47,221 bases of DNA. Origin: Methanobacteriota archaeon (GTDB taxonomy: Archaea; Thermoplasmatota; Thermoplasmata; RBG-16-68-12; JAFNFQ01). The stretch covers positions 1 through 47,221 of the forward strand of contig JAFNFQ010000060.1 of the NCBI GenBank assembly GCA_017885655.1, given 5' to 3'. The first letter of the stretch is position 1. Each line of letters opens with the position of its first letter. Made by a program: the position numbers and the translations under genes. Below the pieces are notes generated by a model. That model was not told where the DNA came from, made no database searches, and saw only the letters and a list, made by a program, of their open reading frames with translations. Below are positions 40,691 to 47,221 of the stretch, piece by piece.

Positions 40691-41248
40691 CTACCACGGC
40701 ACCTCCTTCTTCCCGAGTCTGTAACCGACTATGTTGACAGCCCTATGTAATAATGGCGTCAGCACAATCACGAATATGAGGCCGAACACGGCCTCTCCCT
40801 CCCAGTAATGCTGGATGAACCAGCCGTTCTGGAATATCGCGAGCAGGACCATCGCACCGACCATGAAATCGTACTGGTCCAGTCCGAGCACGGGAGCGCC
40901 CTTCGGCTTCCCCATGCGTCTCTTGATGAAGCTGCCGGTCAGGTCTCCCAGGAGCGCACCGACCGGCAAGAGCACGAGAGGTGCCAGGGCGCCGGGGAAG
41001 GCACCGTATTCGAGCGGCTCGTACACCAGAGCCGCCAGCCCCCAGAGGATCAGGCCGAGGATGATGCCGCACATCACCCCGCCGCCGAAGCCTCGCCAGG
41101 TTTTGCCATCGCCGAAAAGCCTCTTCCCGTCCTTGAGAACCTTCCCGAAATCCATCGGCGTGCCGCCGCCGAAGAGGACAGCCGTCGGGTTTGCGACGTA
41201 CGCGGGAAGGAAGAACCAGAAGGCCTGGAACAGTTCGAGCGCGACCAC
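40691..41248 (-). CDS. carS: CDP-archaeol synthase
   Basis: The 185-residue multi-pass membrane protein matches the CarS family: ANPTAVLFGGGTPMDFGK, LFGDGKTWRGFGGGV, GDLTGSFIKRRMGKPKGAPV and LDQYDFMVGA, which carry the conserved polar residues of the CDP-alcohol transferase-like site. It makes CDP-archaeol for archaeal lipid synthesis. The GTG at 41248 is chosen since the TATA at 41271-41280 is ~28 nt upstream, a leaderless start; longer frames from 41302 read through the promoter. Confidence 0.88.
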   Translation of the reverse strand: MVALELFQAFWFFLPAYVANPTAVLFGGGTPMDFGKVLKDGKRLFGDGKTWRGFGGGVMCGIILGLILWGLAALVYEPLEYGAFPGALAPLVLLPVGALLGDLTGSFIKRRMGKPKGAPVLGLDQYDFMVGAMVLLAIFQNGWFIQHYWEGEAVFGLIFVIVLTPLLHRAVNIVGYRLGKKEVPW

Positions 41249-41270
41249 TGCGCGCTGAAAGCGGGAGCAA

Positions 41271-41280
41271 GGTATAAATT
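41271..41280. promoter_or_regulatory. Bidirectional TATA box (carS / KaiC-like gene region)
   Basis: ggtataaatt reads as box A on both strands. Its centre (41276) is 28 nt from the carS GTG (41248) on the minus strand and 26 nt from an ATG at 41302 on the plus strand. The plus-strand reading frame that would begin at 41302 has AT-rich third positions until about 41380, so it is uncertain that it is translated. Confidence 0.6.
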
Positions 41281-41337
41281 GCTTGGGAATGCCCGCCACC
41301 AATGCAGAGAATGTCTCCGATGGCTTTCATTCCTGAA

Positions 41338-41350
41338 GATGATAATCATC
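41338..41350 (+). promoter_or_regulatory. Perfect 13-bp palindrome upstream of KaiC-like gene 1
   Basis: GATGAT-A-ATCATC lies 10 bp before a box A-like cattaaatgg (41358-41367), which in turn is about 28 nt before the ATG at 41392. The arrangement (operator, box A, leaderless start) is typical of a regulated archaeal promoter. Confidence 0.45.
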
Positions 41351-41391
41351 CCGCTGGCATTAAATGGCGTCAGCACATGGAAAAGAGTGCG

Positions 41392-42093
41392 ATGGAACTG
41401 GTGCAAACCTTCGTCGGAGGCTTCGATGAAGTCCTTGGCGGGGGAATACCGAAGGGCAGCATAGTCCTAGTGTGCGGCAGCCCCGGCACGATGAAGACCA
41501 GCCTCGCCTTCTCGATCGCTTACAACAACATCAAGAACAATGGCTCGAAGGGGCTCTACATCTCGCTCGAGGAGAGCACGGATGATCTCAAGACCGACAT
41601 GGAGAACATGGGGCTGGCGGGACTGGACAAGATGGACCTGCACATCCTCGATGTCGGGAAGATTCGCCTCGAGCACAAGGAAGAGGAGATGTCAAAGAAC
41701 TGGCTCGAGGTCCTGATGAAGTACATCGAGCACAGGGTCGGCGTGAACAAGTTCGACATAGTCGTGATCGACTCCCTGGCGGCGCTGTACGCCCTGACGA
41801 AGTTCTCCAATCCGAGGCGCGAGCTGTTCCACTTCTTCGGGTTCCTGAAGGGGCTCGGTGCGACGGTGCTGCTCATCTCGGAGATACCTTCCGGTCAGAG
41901 CAAGTTGGCGACATATGACGAGGACTTCCTCGCCGACGGCATCATATTCCTCAAGCAGTACGAGATGGGTGAGACCGACGTCCAGCTCAGGATCCGCTGC
42001 ATCAAACTGAGAAGGCGGAAGCACAAGCACGGATATTTCGCTCTGATATACGAGAACGACAAGTTCGCAGTCACTAATGTCATCTCCGAATAG
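41392..42093 (+). CDS. KaiC-like RecA-family ATPase 1
   Basis: From ATG 41392 the product has 233 residues. It contains TFVGGFDEVLGGGIPKGS (the KaiC entry motif), a P-loop GSPGTMKTS in which Met replaces the usual second Gly, the catalytic Glu pair YISLEES, Walker B DIVVIDSL and the C-terminal RIRCIKLRRRKHKHGY strand. Single RecA domain, so RadA/KaiC-type hexamer or signalling ATPase; no circadian evidence. ATG choices are 41302, 41377 and 41392; the last fits the box A at about 41360 and the paralogue's N terminus, and the codons before 41377 are unlike the genome norm. Confidence 0.82.
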   Translation: MELVQTFVGGFDEVLGGGIPKGSIVLVCGSPGTMKTSLAFSIAYNNIKNNGSKGLYISLEESTDDLKTDMENMGLAGLDKMDLHILDVGKIRLEHKEEEMSKNWLEVLMKYIEHRVGVNKFDIVVIDSLAALYALTKFSNPRRELFHFFGFLKGLGATVLLISEIPSGQSKLATYDEDFLADGIIFLKQYEMGETDVQLRIRCIKLRRRKHKHGYFALIYENDKFAVTNVISE

Positions 42094-42167
42094 GCGGTAT
42101 CAGAATCGGTAATGAGAACCGACTCATCGCTCCTTAATATCTTCACAACGGTGAGAGCATTCAGCAC

Positions 42168-42914
42168 ATGACGGACGGCTTTTCTCTTCTGTCGACCTAT
42201 GTTGAAGGTCTCGACAAGGCGCTTGGTGGTGGAATCCCCAAGGGCAGCACGGTCGTGGTGGCGGGCACGCCAGGCACTATGAAGACCTCCCTTGTCTTCA
42301 ACATGCTCTACCACAACTGCTTTCACGGTTCCAGGGCCCTGTACATCACGCTCGAGCAGAGCGCGGAAAACCTCAAGATCGCCATGAAGCGATTCGGCCT
42401 AGGCGATTTCAACGAATCACAGATCTACATAGTCGACATCGGGAGGCTGAGGCTGGAGCTGAGCAAGAAGGAAGTCACCAGGGACTGGATCGACATCCTC
42501 GTCGAGATTGTGAAAGAGGCTGTCAACACCAACCACTACGATCTGCTGGCCCTGGATTCCCTCGACGCCCTCTATTCCCTGATGGGGCTTCACAACCCGC
42601 GGCGGGAGCTCTTCCATTTGTTCGGCGCGCTGAAGGAATTCGGCCTCACGGTCTTCCTGATAGGGGAGGTCCCCTTCGGCTCAAGCCAGATCGCCCAGTT
42701 CGGCGAGGATTTCCTGGCCGACGGCATCCTGTATCTGAAGCATGTAGAGATCAACGAATCGGACGTCGAGCTCAGGCTGAGGTGCGTCAAGATGAGGATG
42801 GTCGATACTGAGCACTCCTCCTTCACGCTGCTCCACGACGGCGGCAATTTCTCGGTCGTCAAGTCGATCCCGAAGTCGCGCGAGTCCGAGCAGCGGGTTG
42901 TCCTGAACGTGTGA
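42168..42914 (+). CDS. KaiC-like RecA-family ATPase 2
   Basis: The 248-residue protein is a paralogue of the preceding gene: STYVEGLDKALGGGIPKGS, P-loop GTPGTMKTS (residues 33-41), YITLEQSAENL (second catalytic Glu is Gln here), LLALDSLDALY and RLRCVKMRMVDTEHSS. ATG 42168 is preceded by box A ccttaatatc (42131-42140), giving a leaderless start. The 3' end overlaps the convergent helicase by 56 nt. Confidence 0.85.
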   Translation: MTDGFSLLSTYVEGLDKALGGGIPKGSTVVVAGTPGTMKTSLVFNMLYHNCFHGSRALYITLEQSAENLKIAMKRFGLGDFNESQIYIVDIGRLRLELSKKEVTRDWIDILVEIVKEAVNTNHYDLLALDSLDALYSLMGLHNPRRELFHLFGALKEFGLTVFLIGEVPFGSSQIAQFGEDFLADGILYLKHVEINESDVELRLRCVKMRMVDTEHSSFTLLHDGGNFSVVKSIPKSRESEQRVVLNV

Positions 42915-44793
42915 GTTCGTCTTTAGTCTCGGCAAAGAAGGATGCAATGTCGTTGATGAACTCGATCTTCGTCTTCATATCCGGGAGGGAATCCCGAAAC
43001 CTTCTTGCGCGGGCGTCGAGCACGACCGCGACGCCCCTGTCAGTCTCGCTTCGGATCAACCGCCCAATCGCCTGCATGAGCTTCCTTCGTGTCGGGGCCT
43101 CGACGGCGTACTCCCAGCCCCTCTGGAACTTCGCGTCGTAGAAGTTGACGATCGACTTGAGTTTGGCCGTCGGCTTGGGGTACGGCACGCCGACGAGCAC
43201 AGCCAGTTCGAGGTCCTCGGCGGGGAAATCCATGCCCTCGCTGATCCTCCCGCCAAAGACCGAGAAGAGCACCGCGTTGTCCGCCCTGAATCGTTCGACG
43301 AGCTCCATCAGGTCCGATTGCTCCATGTTCTGCTCCTCGACATAGAGCGGCCTCTGCAGTTCGCCCCTGATGTCCAGGAACTGCCTCATCAGGTCGTGGG
43401 AGGGGAAGAACACTGCGGTGTTCCTCTCGACAGCGAGCAGAATCCTGAGCAGTTCGTCCTTCAGCCGGGCAATCGCCGAAGGATCCGCAGTCAAGACCTC
43501 GTATTTCGTCGTGAGTCCCTCCGCCACGAGCACCAGCCTGTTCTCCGGAGGGAATGGGCTCGGGAACCTCCTCAGCAAAGTCTCTGGCGGGAGGCCGATC
43601 GAATCCCTGTACTCCTCGAGCGGCGTCAGCGTCCCCGACATATGGATCGAGGCCCAACAATCGTTGACGGCCTTGGTCACCTCGGACGGATCCAGGCAGG
43701 AGCATTCCAGCGCCGGGTTGTCGCCGCCGGTGACCAGCCTGACGTACTCCCACCCCTCCTCGTTGAACCAGAAGAGCAGGAAGGAGCCGAGGGCTCCGAT
43801 GTACGACCTGGGGATCCTGCCCGCCATCACCTTCTGCTCCCTCACTATCTCTCCTTGGACGATCATGTTCTGAGCCATGCGCTTGACGCGCGTGCTGGTC
43901 GTGCCGAATGCGCTCATCAGGGCTTCTTCAAGCGCGGACGGAGGCAACAGGCCGTCCTCGTCCCTCACGTATTCCTCGGCCAAGTCGACGAGCACATTCT
44001 TCGCGAGATCGATGACATCGGTGATGGAGACACCATCGGAAACCTCTGGATCCCCGAACTCCTCGGTCTCGATCATTGCGTTCCTCAGGGCGAACAGGCT
44101 CATTCTCGCGGAGCCGAGCATCCTCGCGTAATCGGGGAGGTTGTGTGCCTCGTCCACGATGAGCACTATGTCCTCGAGCGGAACCGCCATCCACCGCAGC
44201 AGCGCATGACGCAGTCTCGGATCGAAGAAGTAGATGTAGGGGGCGGTGACCACCTTCACTCGCGGGAGCAGAGACTTGGTGAACTCATAGGGGCAGACGC
44301 CAGCGGTCCCGCAACGCGTCCGGACCTCCTCGGCGGTCGGTGTCTCCTGCAGGGCCCATTGCCTGAGTCCTTCGCTTTCACCGAAAGTCAGCTTGTGATA
44401 ATACCTGCATCCCTCCTCGCCCCTCAGTGTCCTCGCCTTCCGGTCTTGGCAGGCCTTGGAGAGTTCCTCAGATGTCGCATTTCGAAATTCTCCGTCGGTA
44501 TGCAGGAGCGGGCAGAGGTTGTGGCGGCCCTGAAGCGCGGCGGTCTTGAGACCGAGCTTCCTCGCCTCAAGGATGACTTGACGCTGCTGTGAATTCGTTC
44601 GCACGAGGTAGAGGACCGACTTGTCGCCCGCCAGAGCCTCCGCGCCGGCTGCGTATAGCGCGCAGACGGTTTTCCCGATTCCAGTCCCCGCCTCCAGGAC
44701 GATGTGTCGCCCATGCACCGCCTCGGTCATCGCATCCACGACATCCTTTTGCGATCTCCGAAAAGAGTACGGGAACTCCATCGCAGCCGCCAT
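42859..44793 (-). CDS. XPD/Rad3-type Fe-S DNA helicase
   Basis: The 644-residue superfamily 2 helicase has Walker A AGTGIGKT (35-42), four Fe-S cysteines at C94, C115, C129 and C167 (G-V-C-P-Y-E), DEAH box VDEAHN, motif III MSGTLTP, motif V FSVFGGRISEGMDF and motif VI QAIGRLIRSETDRG. The Fe-S domain between motifs Ia and II identifies the XPD/DinG group. Role in repair of DNA damage; 5'-3' polarity is a family property. Start ATG at 44793; next in-frame ATG at 44781. Confidence 0.9.
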   Translation of the reverse strand: MAAAMEFPYSFRRSQKDVVDAMTEAVHGRHIVLEAGTGIGKTVCALYAAGAEALAGDKSVLYLVRTNSQQRQVILEARKLGLKTAALQGRHNLCPLLHTDGEFRNATSEELSKACQDRKARTLRGEEGCRYYHKLTFGESEGLRQWALQETPTAEEVRTRCGTAGVCPYEFTKSLLPRVKVVTAPYIYFFDPRLRHALLRWMAVPLEDIVLIVDEAHNLPDYARMLGSARMSLFALRNAMIETEEFGDPEVSDGVSITDVIDLAKNVLVDLAEEYVRDEDGLLPPSALEEALMSAFGTTSTRVKRMAQNMIVQGEIVREQKVMAGRIPRSYIGALGSFLLFWFNEEGWEYVRLVTGGDNPALECSCLDPSEVTKAVNDCWASIHMSGTLTPLEEYRDSIGLPPETLLRRFPSPFPPENRLVLVAEGLTTKYEVLTADPSAIARLKDELLRILLAVERNTAVFFPSHDLMRQFLDIRGELQRPLYVEEQNMEQSDLMELVERFRADNAVLFSVFGGRISEGMDFPAEDLELAVLVGVPYPKPTAKLKSIVNFYDAKFQRGWEYAVEAPTRRKLMQAIGRLIRSETDRGVAVVLDARARRFRDSLPDMKTKIEFINDIASFFAETKDELTRSGQPAARTRATSGST

Positions 44794-44874
44794 TCATTGA
44801 GAGTAGTAGTCCGCATCGGTGGGGTCTGCGAAAGTGAGGGCGCGCCTGACCGGGAAGCTTGATAGCATTGGCGC

Positions 44875-45843
44875 GTGGTCCCATGGGCGGAATGCGTGGC
44901 GGCCAGGGCATCGACAAGTGGAACGAGTTCGGAGCTAGCCCAGGTCAATCGCGGCGTTGTTATTCGGAAGAAGAGGCTGAGTGCCCTGCCCAATGAGGCA
45001 AAGCCCCTATGCACCACGAGAGACGGGGAACCCTACATCTTCGATTTGGACATTCTCAAGCGTCTGGCGGCGGTGCTGCGCGAGGGAGAGGACCTCCAGC
45101 TCCCGATCACGCTGCACTTCTCGACGATTGCCAAGGACAGCAGTTATGCATCCGACGAGACCGCCGCGGAAGTCCTGAGGCGCCTGGAGGAATTCGGCGA
45201 GGCCTATCCATACCGCGACGGGAAGATGTGGCTGCCGAACTCGCTGGCTTACGCTCTCCTGATGAAATATCCCACTGCGATCCAAGGATTGTTTCTCCAG
45301 TCGCGCTTACGGGAGGTTCTTCGGTTTTTCCTTGCGGCCGCCCCAGAGATCCTCGGGGAACTGATCGTACACGGTGGCGTCCCTCTCCAGCGCTTCCTTC
45401 TCCTTCTGCGCCCTGACGAGCTCCGCGATGCGCTCCTTGCGGAACATCCAGTAGTGGATGCGCCACTCGCGGCCGTCGTAGAGGGTCGTCTCCTCTCTCT
45501 CCGTCGTGAGGATTCCGGAGTCCTCGAGCATGTAGAAGGCGTCTCTGTCCTCGGGCTCAAGTACGTTGTCGATGATTCTTTCAGAGTACCCGAAGAAGTT
45601 GAGAACGTGCTGGGCCATGGCCCTCGCCTCATCGTCCTTCATCCCGGCACGGTCTATGGAGTTCTTGATTGCACGGGTGAGGTCATCGACAGTAAGCGTC
45701 CCTGCCACCCCCCTACCCGTCTTGGTCTTGATTGCCATGAAACCTACCCAACTATTGGCCGTCCGAGTTATTTATACTTAGCGTCCGTGGGAAGCGTGAG
45801 TGATAATCTTGCGAAGATGAGTTGCCAGTTCGGAAAGAGCTAA
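44875..45843 (+). CDS. DUF61 family protein whose frame continues past its normal end
   Basis: The first ~140 residues match DUF61: ELAQVNRGVVIRKKRLSAL, CTTRDGEPYIFDLDILKRLAAVL, LPITLHFSTIAKDSS and LPNSLAYALLMKYPTAIQG, the family's usual C-terminal 'LR-KYPT-QF' region near 45290. No stop follows; the frame stays open for a further ~180 residues to 45843, antisense to the DUF6015 gene (45307-45738). The extra part has the composition of a shadow frame. Start GTG 44875 is the only plausible one near the family N terminus. Function of DUF61 unknown. Confidence 0.7.
   Translation: MVPWAECVAARASTSGTSSELAQVNRGVVIRKKRLSALPNEAKPLCTTRDGEPYIFDLDILKRLAAVLREGEDLQLPITLHFSTIAKDSSYASDETAAEVLRRLEEFGEAYPYRDGKMWLPNSLAYALLMKYPTAIQGLFLQSRLREVLRFFLAAAPEILGELIVHGGVPLQRFLLLLRPDELRDALLAEHPVVDAPLAAVVEGRLLSLRREDSGVLEHVEGVSVLGLKYVVDDSFRVPEEVENVLGHGPRLIVLHPGTVYGVLDCTGEVIDSKRPCHPPTRLGLDCHETYPTIGRPSYLYLASVGSVSDNLAKMSCQFGKS
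45307..45738 (-). CDS. DUF6015-like protein
   Basis: The 143-residue protein has LTVDDLTRAIKNSIDRAGM, AQHVLNFFGYSERIIDNVLEPEDRDAFYMLEDSGILTTEREETTL and WRIHYWMFRKERIAEL, which I associate with the archaeal DUF6015 family (HTH-like, wing then basic helix). Box A aagtataaataac (about 45768-45780, minus strand) precedes the ATG by ~35 nt. It is entirely overlapped by the antisense DUF61 frame. Function unknown. Confidence 0.8.
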   Translation of the reverse strand: MAIKTKTGRGVAGTLTVDDLTRAIKNSIDRAGMKDDEARAMAQHVLNFFGYSERIIDNVLEPEDRDAFYMLEDSGILTTEREETTLYDGREWRIHYWMFRKERIAELVRAQKEKEALERDATVYDQFPEDLWGGRKEKPKNLP

Positions 45844-45879
45844 ATGTCAGCTGGCAATTACTGGCATTGCTGGTATAAA
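45822..45879 (+). promoter_or_regulatory. Promoter with CTGGCA repeats before KaiC-like gene 3
   Basis: TTGCCAG (45822-45828) and CTGGCAA (45851-45857) form an inverted pair, and CTGG recurs at 45861 and 45870 as a 9-10 nt phased direct repeat. The last copy abuts the TATA box (tataaa, 45874-45879), which is ~26 nt from the GTG at 45903. The phasing suggests regulator binding on one DNA face. Confidence 0.5.
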
Positions 45880-45902
45880 CCCGGGGCAGGAAGGGGCGGT
45901 CG

Positions 45903-46733
45903 GTGGAGACCGATAAGAACCTCGATGGTCAAGCAATGCTGTTGGCCGAGTTGCGGGCGATCCGCGAGCAGCTCGCGCGTCTGGAGCTCAGGGTTGACGC
46001 TCTCGCCGGCAAAGGAGCGCCGGCCGAGGCGGTGATCAAGACGTTCGTGGACGGCCTCGACGAGGGCCTCGGCGGCGGCATCCCTAGAGGACATGTGGTG
46101 ATGCTTGGCGGGCCGAGCGGGACGATGAAAACGTCGCTGGCACTTTACATCATGCAGAGGAACCGCGCGGAGGATGTGAGGGGAATCTACGTTACGCTGG
46201 AGGAGAGCCGCGAGAGCCTGCTCAAGACGATGACGCGGCTCGGCATAGGCACCGATGAGGATTTCATCGTCGACATCGGGAAGCTTCGCATGGAGCATGA
46301 GTCAGCGGAGGAACCCCGCGACTGGCTCCAGATCTTGAAGGATTATCTATCGCGGCGGCTAGAGAAGGGGAAGCTCGACCTCGTAGTCATCGACCCGTTG
46401 AACTCTCTCTACGCGCTTGCGGGGATCAAGGATCCGCGGAAAGACCTGTTTCACTTCTTCGCGTTCCTGCGGGGAATTGGTGTCACGAGCATTCTCATCA
46501 TGGAGGCTGAGGCCGAGGACAGGTTCTTCCCGAATCACGAGGACTATCTCGCTGACGGTGTGCTGACTCTTGACTTCCCCAAGAACGAGGTCGGCGAGCT
46601 CTCGCCTCGGTTGCGCTGCGTCAAGATGAGGCACACTGAGCATTCGCGCGAGCCCTTCCGTCTCACATTCGGAAATGGTCGATTCGCGGCAGACCCATGG
46701 AGCGCCAAGGCTGACAGTAACCCTGCACGATGA
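45903..46733 (+). CDS. KaiC-like RecA-family ATPase 3 with N-terminal coiled coil
   Basis: The 276-residue protein has a coiled-coil start (LLAELRAIREQLARLELRVD), then TFVDGLDEGLGGGIPRGH, P-loop GPSGTMKTS, YVTLEESRESL, Walker B LVVIDPLNSLY and RLRCVKMRHTEHSRE. Leaderless GTG at 45903 by TATA spacing. It shares the GTMKT P-loop with the other two copies, but its N terminus and promoter differ. The tail DSNPAR is short. Confidence 0.85.
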   Translation: METDKNLDGQAMLLAELRAIREQLARLELRVDALAGKGAPAEAVIKTFVDGLDEGLGGGIPRGHVVMLGGPSGTMKTSLALYIMQRNRAEDVRGIYVTLEESRESLLKTMTRLGIGTDEDFIVDIGKLRMEHESAEEPRDWLQILKDYLSRRLEKGKLDLVVIDPLNSLYALAGIKDPRKDLFHFFAFLRGIGVTSILIMEAEAEDRFFPNHEDYLADGVLTLDFPKNEVGELSPRLRCVKMRHTEHSREPFRLTFGNGRFAADPWSAKADSNPAR

Positions 46734-46746
46734 CGAGTTGCGCTGC

Positions 46747-47133
46747 TCAGCCCAGCGGGCCCGCCCTGATCTTGTTCCTGTCGACCTTGATCCCCGCGGG
46801 GGTCGCGATTATGAGATTCTTGCCGACCCCGGCGACGTCTCCGCCGGTGTCCCTCGCGACGTTCTTCAGCTCCGCGGTTATGCGCTTCAAGGCGAGGTCG
46901 TCCGAAGCAATCGCGCTGTAGTCTATGAGGAGAATGTTCCCGTTGTAAACGTGAGTCGTGAGGTCGGTGATGTCCTCGTAGCGGTACACCTCGGCGACTC
47001 TCACCATTGACTTCACTGGTTCGCCGAGCGGTCCACCGCCCTCCTCAAAAACAAGTTCTCCTAGGTCGATGTAGCCCCCTGTCTCAGCACTTCCTTCTGT
47101 CAGCTTCTTGAAGGGTTTCTTGATGAACGCCAT
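46747..47133 (-). CDS. sepF: Archaeal SepF, FtsZ membrane anchor
   Basis: The 128-residue protein matches archaeal SepF: basic amphipathic N terminus (AFIKKPFKKL), VRVAEVYRYEDITDLTTHVYNGNILLIDYSAI, LKRITAELKNVARDTGGDVAGVGKNLIIATP and the final IKVDRNKIR. It anchors FtsZ to the membrane in division. ATG at 47133 (or 47139) fits box A agttttaataacc (about 47168-47180, minus strand). Confidence 0.88.
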   Translation of the reverse strand: MAFIKKPFKKLTEGSAETGGYIDLGELVFEEGGGPLGEPVKSMVRVAEVYRYEDITDLTTHVYNGNILLIDYSAIASDDLALKRITAELKNVARDTGGDVAGVGKNLIIATPAGIKVDRNKIRAGPLG

Positions 47134-47221
47134 ACCCATCCCTTTGTCCAAGTAATCTGGCCTCGGTTATTAAAACTATCGAAGAGTCGCGAGACGTGCG
47201 CTATCCTGAATTCACTTTCCA

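Noticed and set aside
43318-44592. 424-residue plus-strand frame antisense to the XPD-like helicase
   Set aside because: Antisense to a gene with full helicase motifs; composition typical of complementary-strand shadows in GC-rich DNA.
41392-46733. KaiC-like ATPases as a circadian clock
   Set aside because: Single-domain proteins with altered P-loop, no KaiA/KaiB and no CII domain; archaeal KaiC-like proteins are generally not clock components.
1-47221. CRISPR array or transposase/IS element
   Set aside because: No regularly spaced short direct repeats, no DDE or serine/tyrosine recombinase motif, and no terminal inverted repeats were seen; mobile hints are limited to 11.5-14.2 kb and DUF2080.

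Overview
The window is a GC-rich (by eye about 60%) stretch of archaeal chromosome. The archaeal assignment rests on CDP-archaeol synthase (carS), an archaeal-type SepF, DUF61, DUF6015 and DUF2080 proteins, KaiC-like RecA ATPases, an XPD-type helicase, Elp3, and AT-rich box A (TATA) elements about 25-30 nt upstream of many starts, several apparently leaderless. The mix (SepF, DUF6015, several KaiC-like ATPases, DUF11 surface proteins, QueC/QueD) suggests a Thermoplasmata-related euryarchaeon; that placement is inference.

Layout: (1) 1-3.6 kb, a partial giant surface protein (FG-GAP/VCBS propeller, Ig-like repeats, C-terminal membrane anchor). (2) 3.8-11.5 kb, a tightly packed operon: DUF2080, a GNAT acetyltransferase, then a complete ATP-dependent bzd-type benzoyl-CoA reductase set (bzdN, O, P, Q, ferredoxin bzdM and the NAD(P)H:ferredoxin oxidoreductase bzdV). 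(3) 11.5-14.2 kb, an accessory patch with an unknown two-TM protein, a RelE/RHH toxin-antitoxin pair, a decayed second copy of the bzdV 3' end and an MGE-like orphan. (4) 14.2-21.6 kb, an APC permease, then an aldehyde oxidation module: tungsten/molybdenum aldehyde:ferredoxin oxidoreductase, its four-cluster ferredoxin, MoaD, a convergent FAD/NAD oxidoreductase with a small Cys protein, and a divergent acyl-CoA ligase. Together (2) and (4) read as uptake/oxidation/activation of an aromatic aldehyde or acid followed by dearomatisation; the ring-hydration and ring-opening enzymes are not in the window.

(5) 21.6-28.2 kb, housekeeping: endonuclease IV, coiled-coil and zinc-ribbon unknowns, methyltransferase, gamma-carbonic anhydrase-like protein, QueD and QueC (preQ0/archaeosine), peroxiredoxin. 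(6) 28.3-35.4 kb, the most novel-looking locus: three consecutive membrane proteins (two with DUF11 ectodomains, one with almost none) that share the same cytoplasmic roadblock/longin-like domain, directly followed by a Ras/Rab-like small GTPase with all G motifs and a C-terminal extra domain. (7) 35.3-41.3 kb, minus-strand genes: Elp3 coupled to a winged-helix protein, a small conserved archaeal protein coupled to an HTH regulator, a secreted clostripain-type protease, pyrE and carS. (8) 41.3-47.2 kb, three KaiC-like ATPases with an unusual P-loop (GTMKT), an XPD-like helicase, a DUF61 protein whose frame runs on through the antisense DUF6015 gene, and archaeal sepF.

Start sites were adjusted by hand with Shine-Dalgarno and box A spacing; two genes (peroxiredoxin and the 1010-residue DUF11 protein) may start at CTG. 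All functional names come from motif recognition, without database search.
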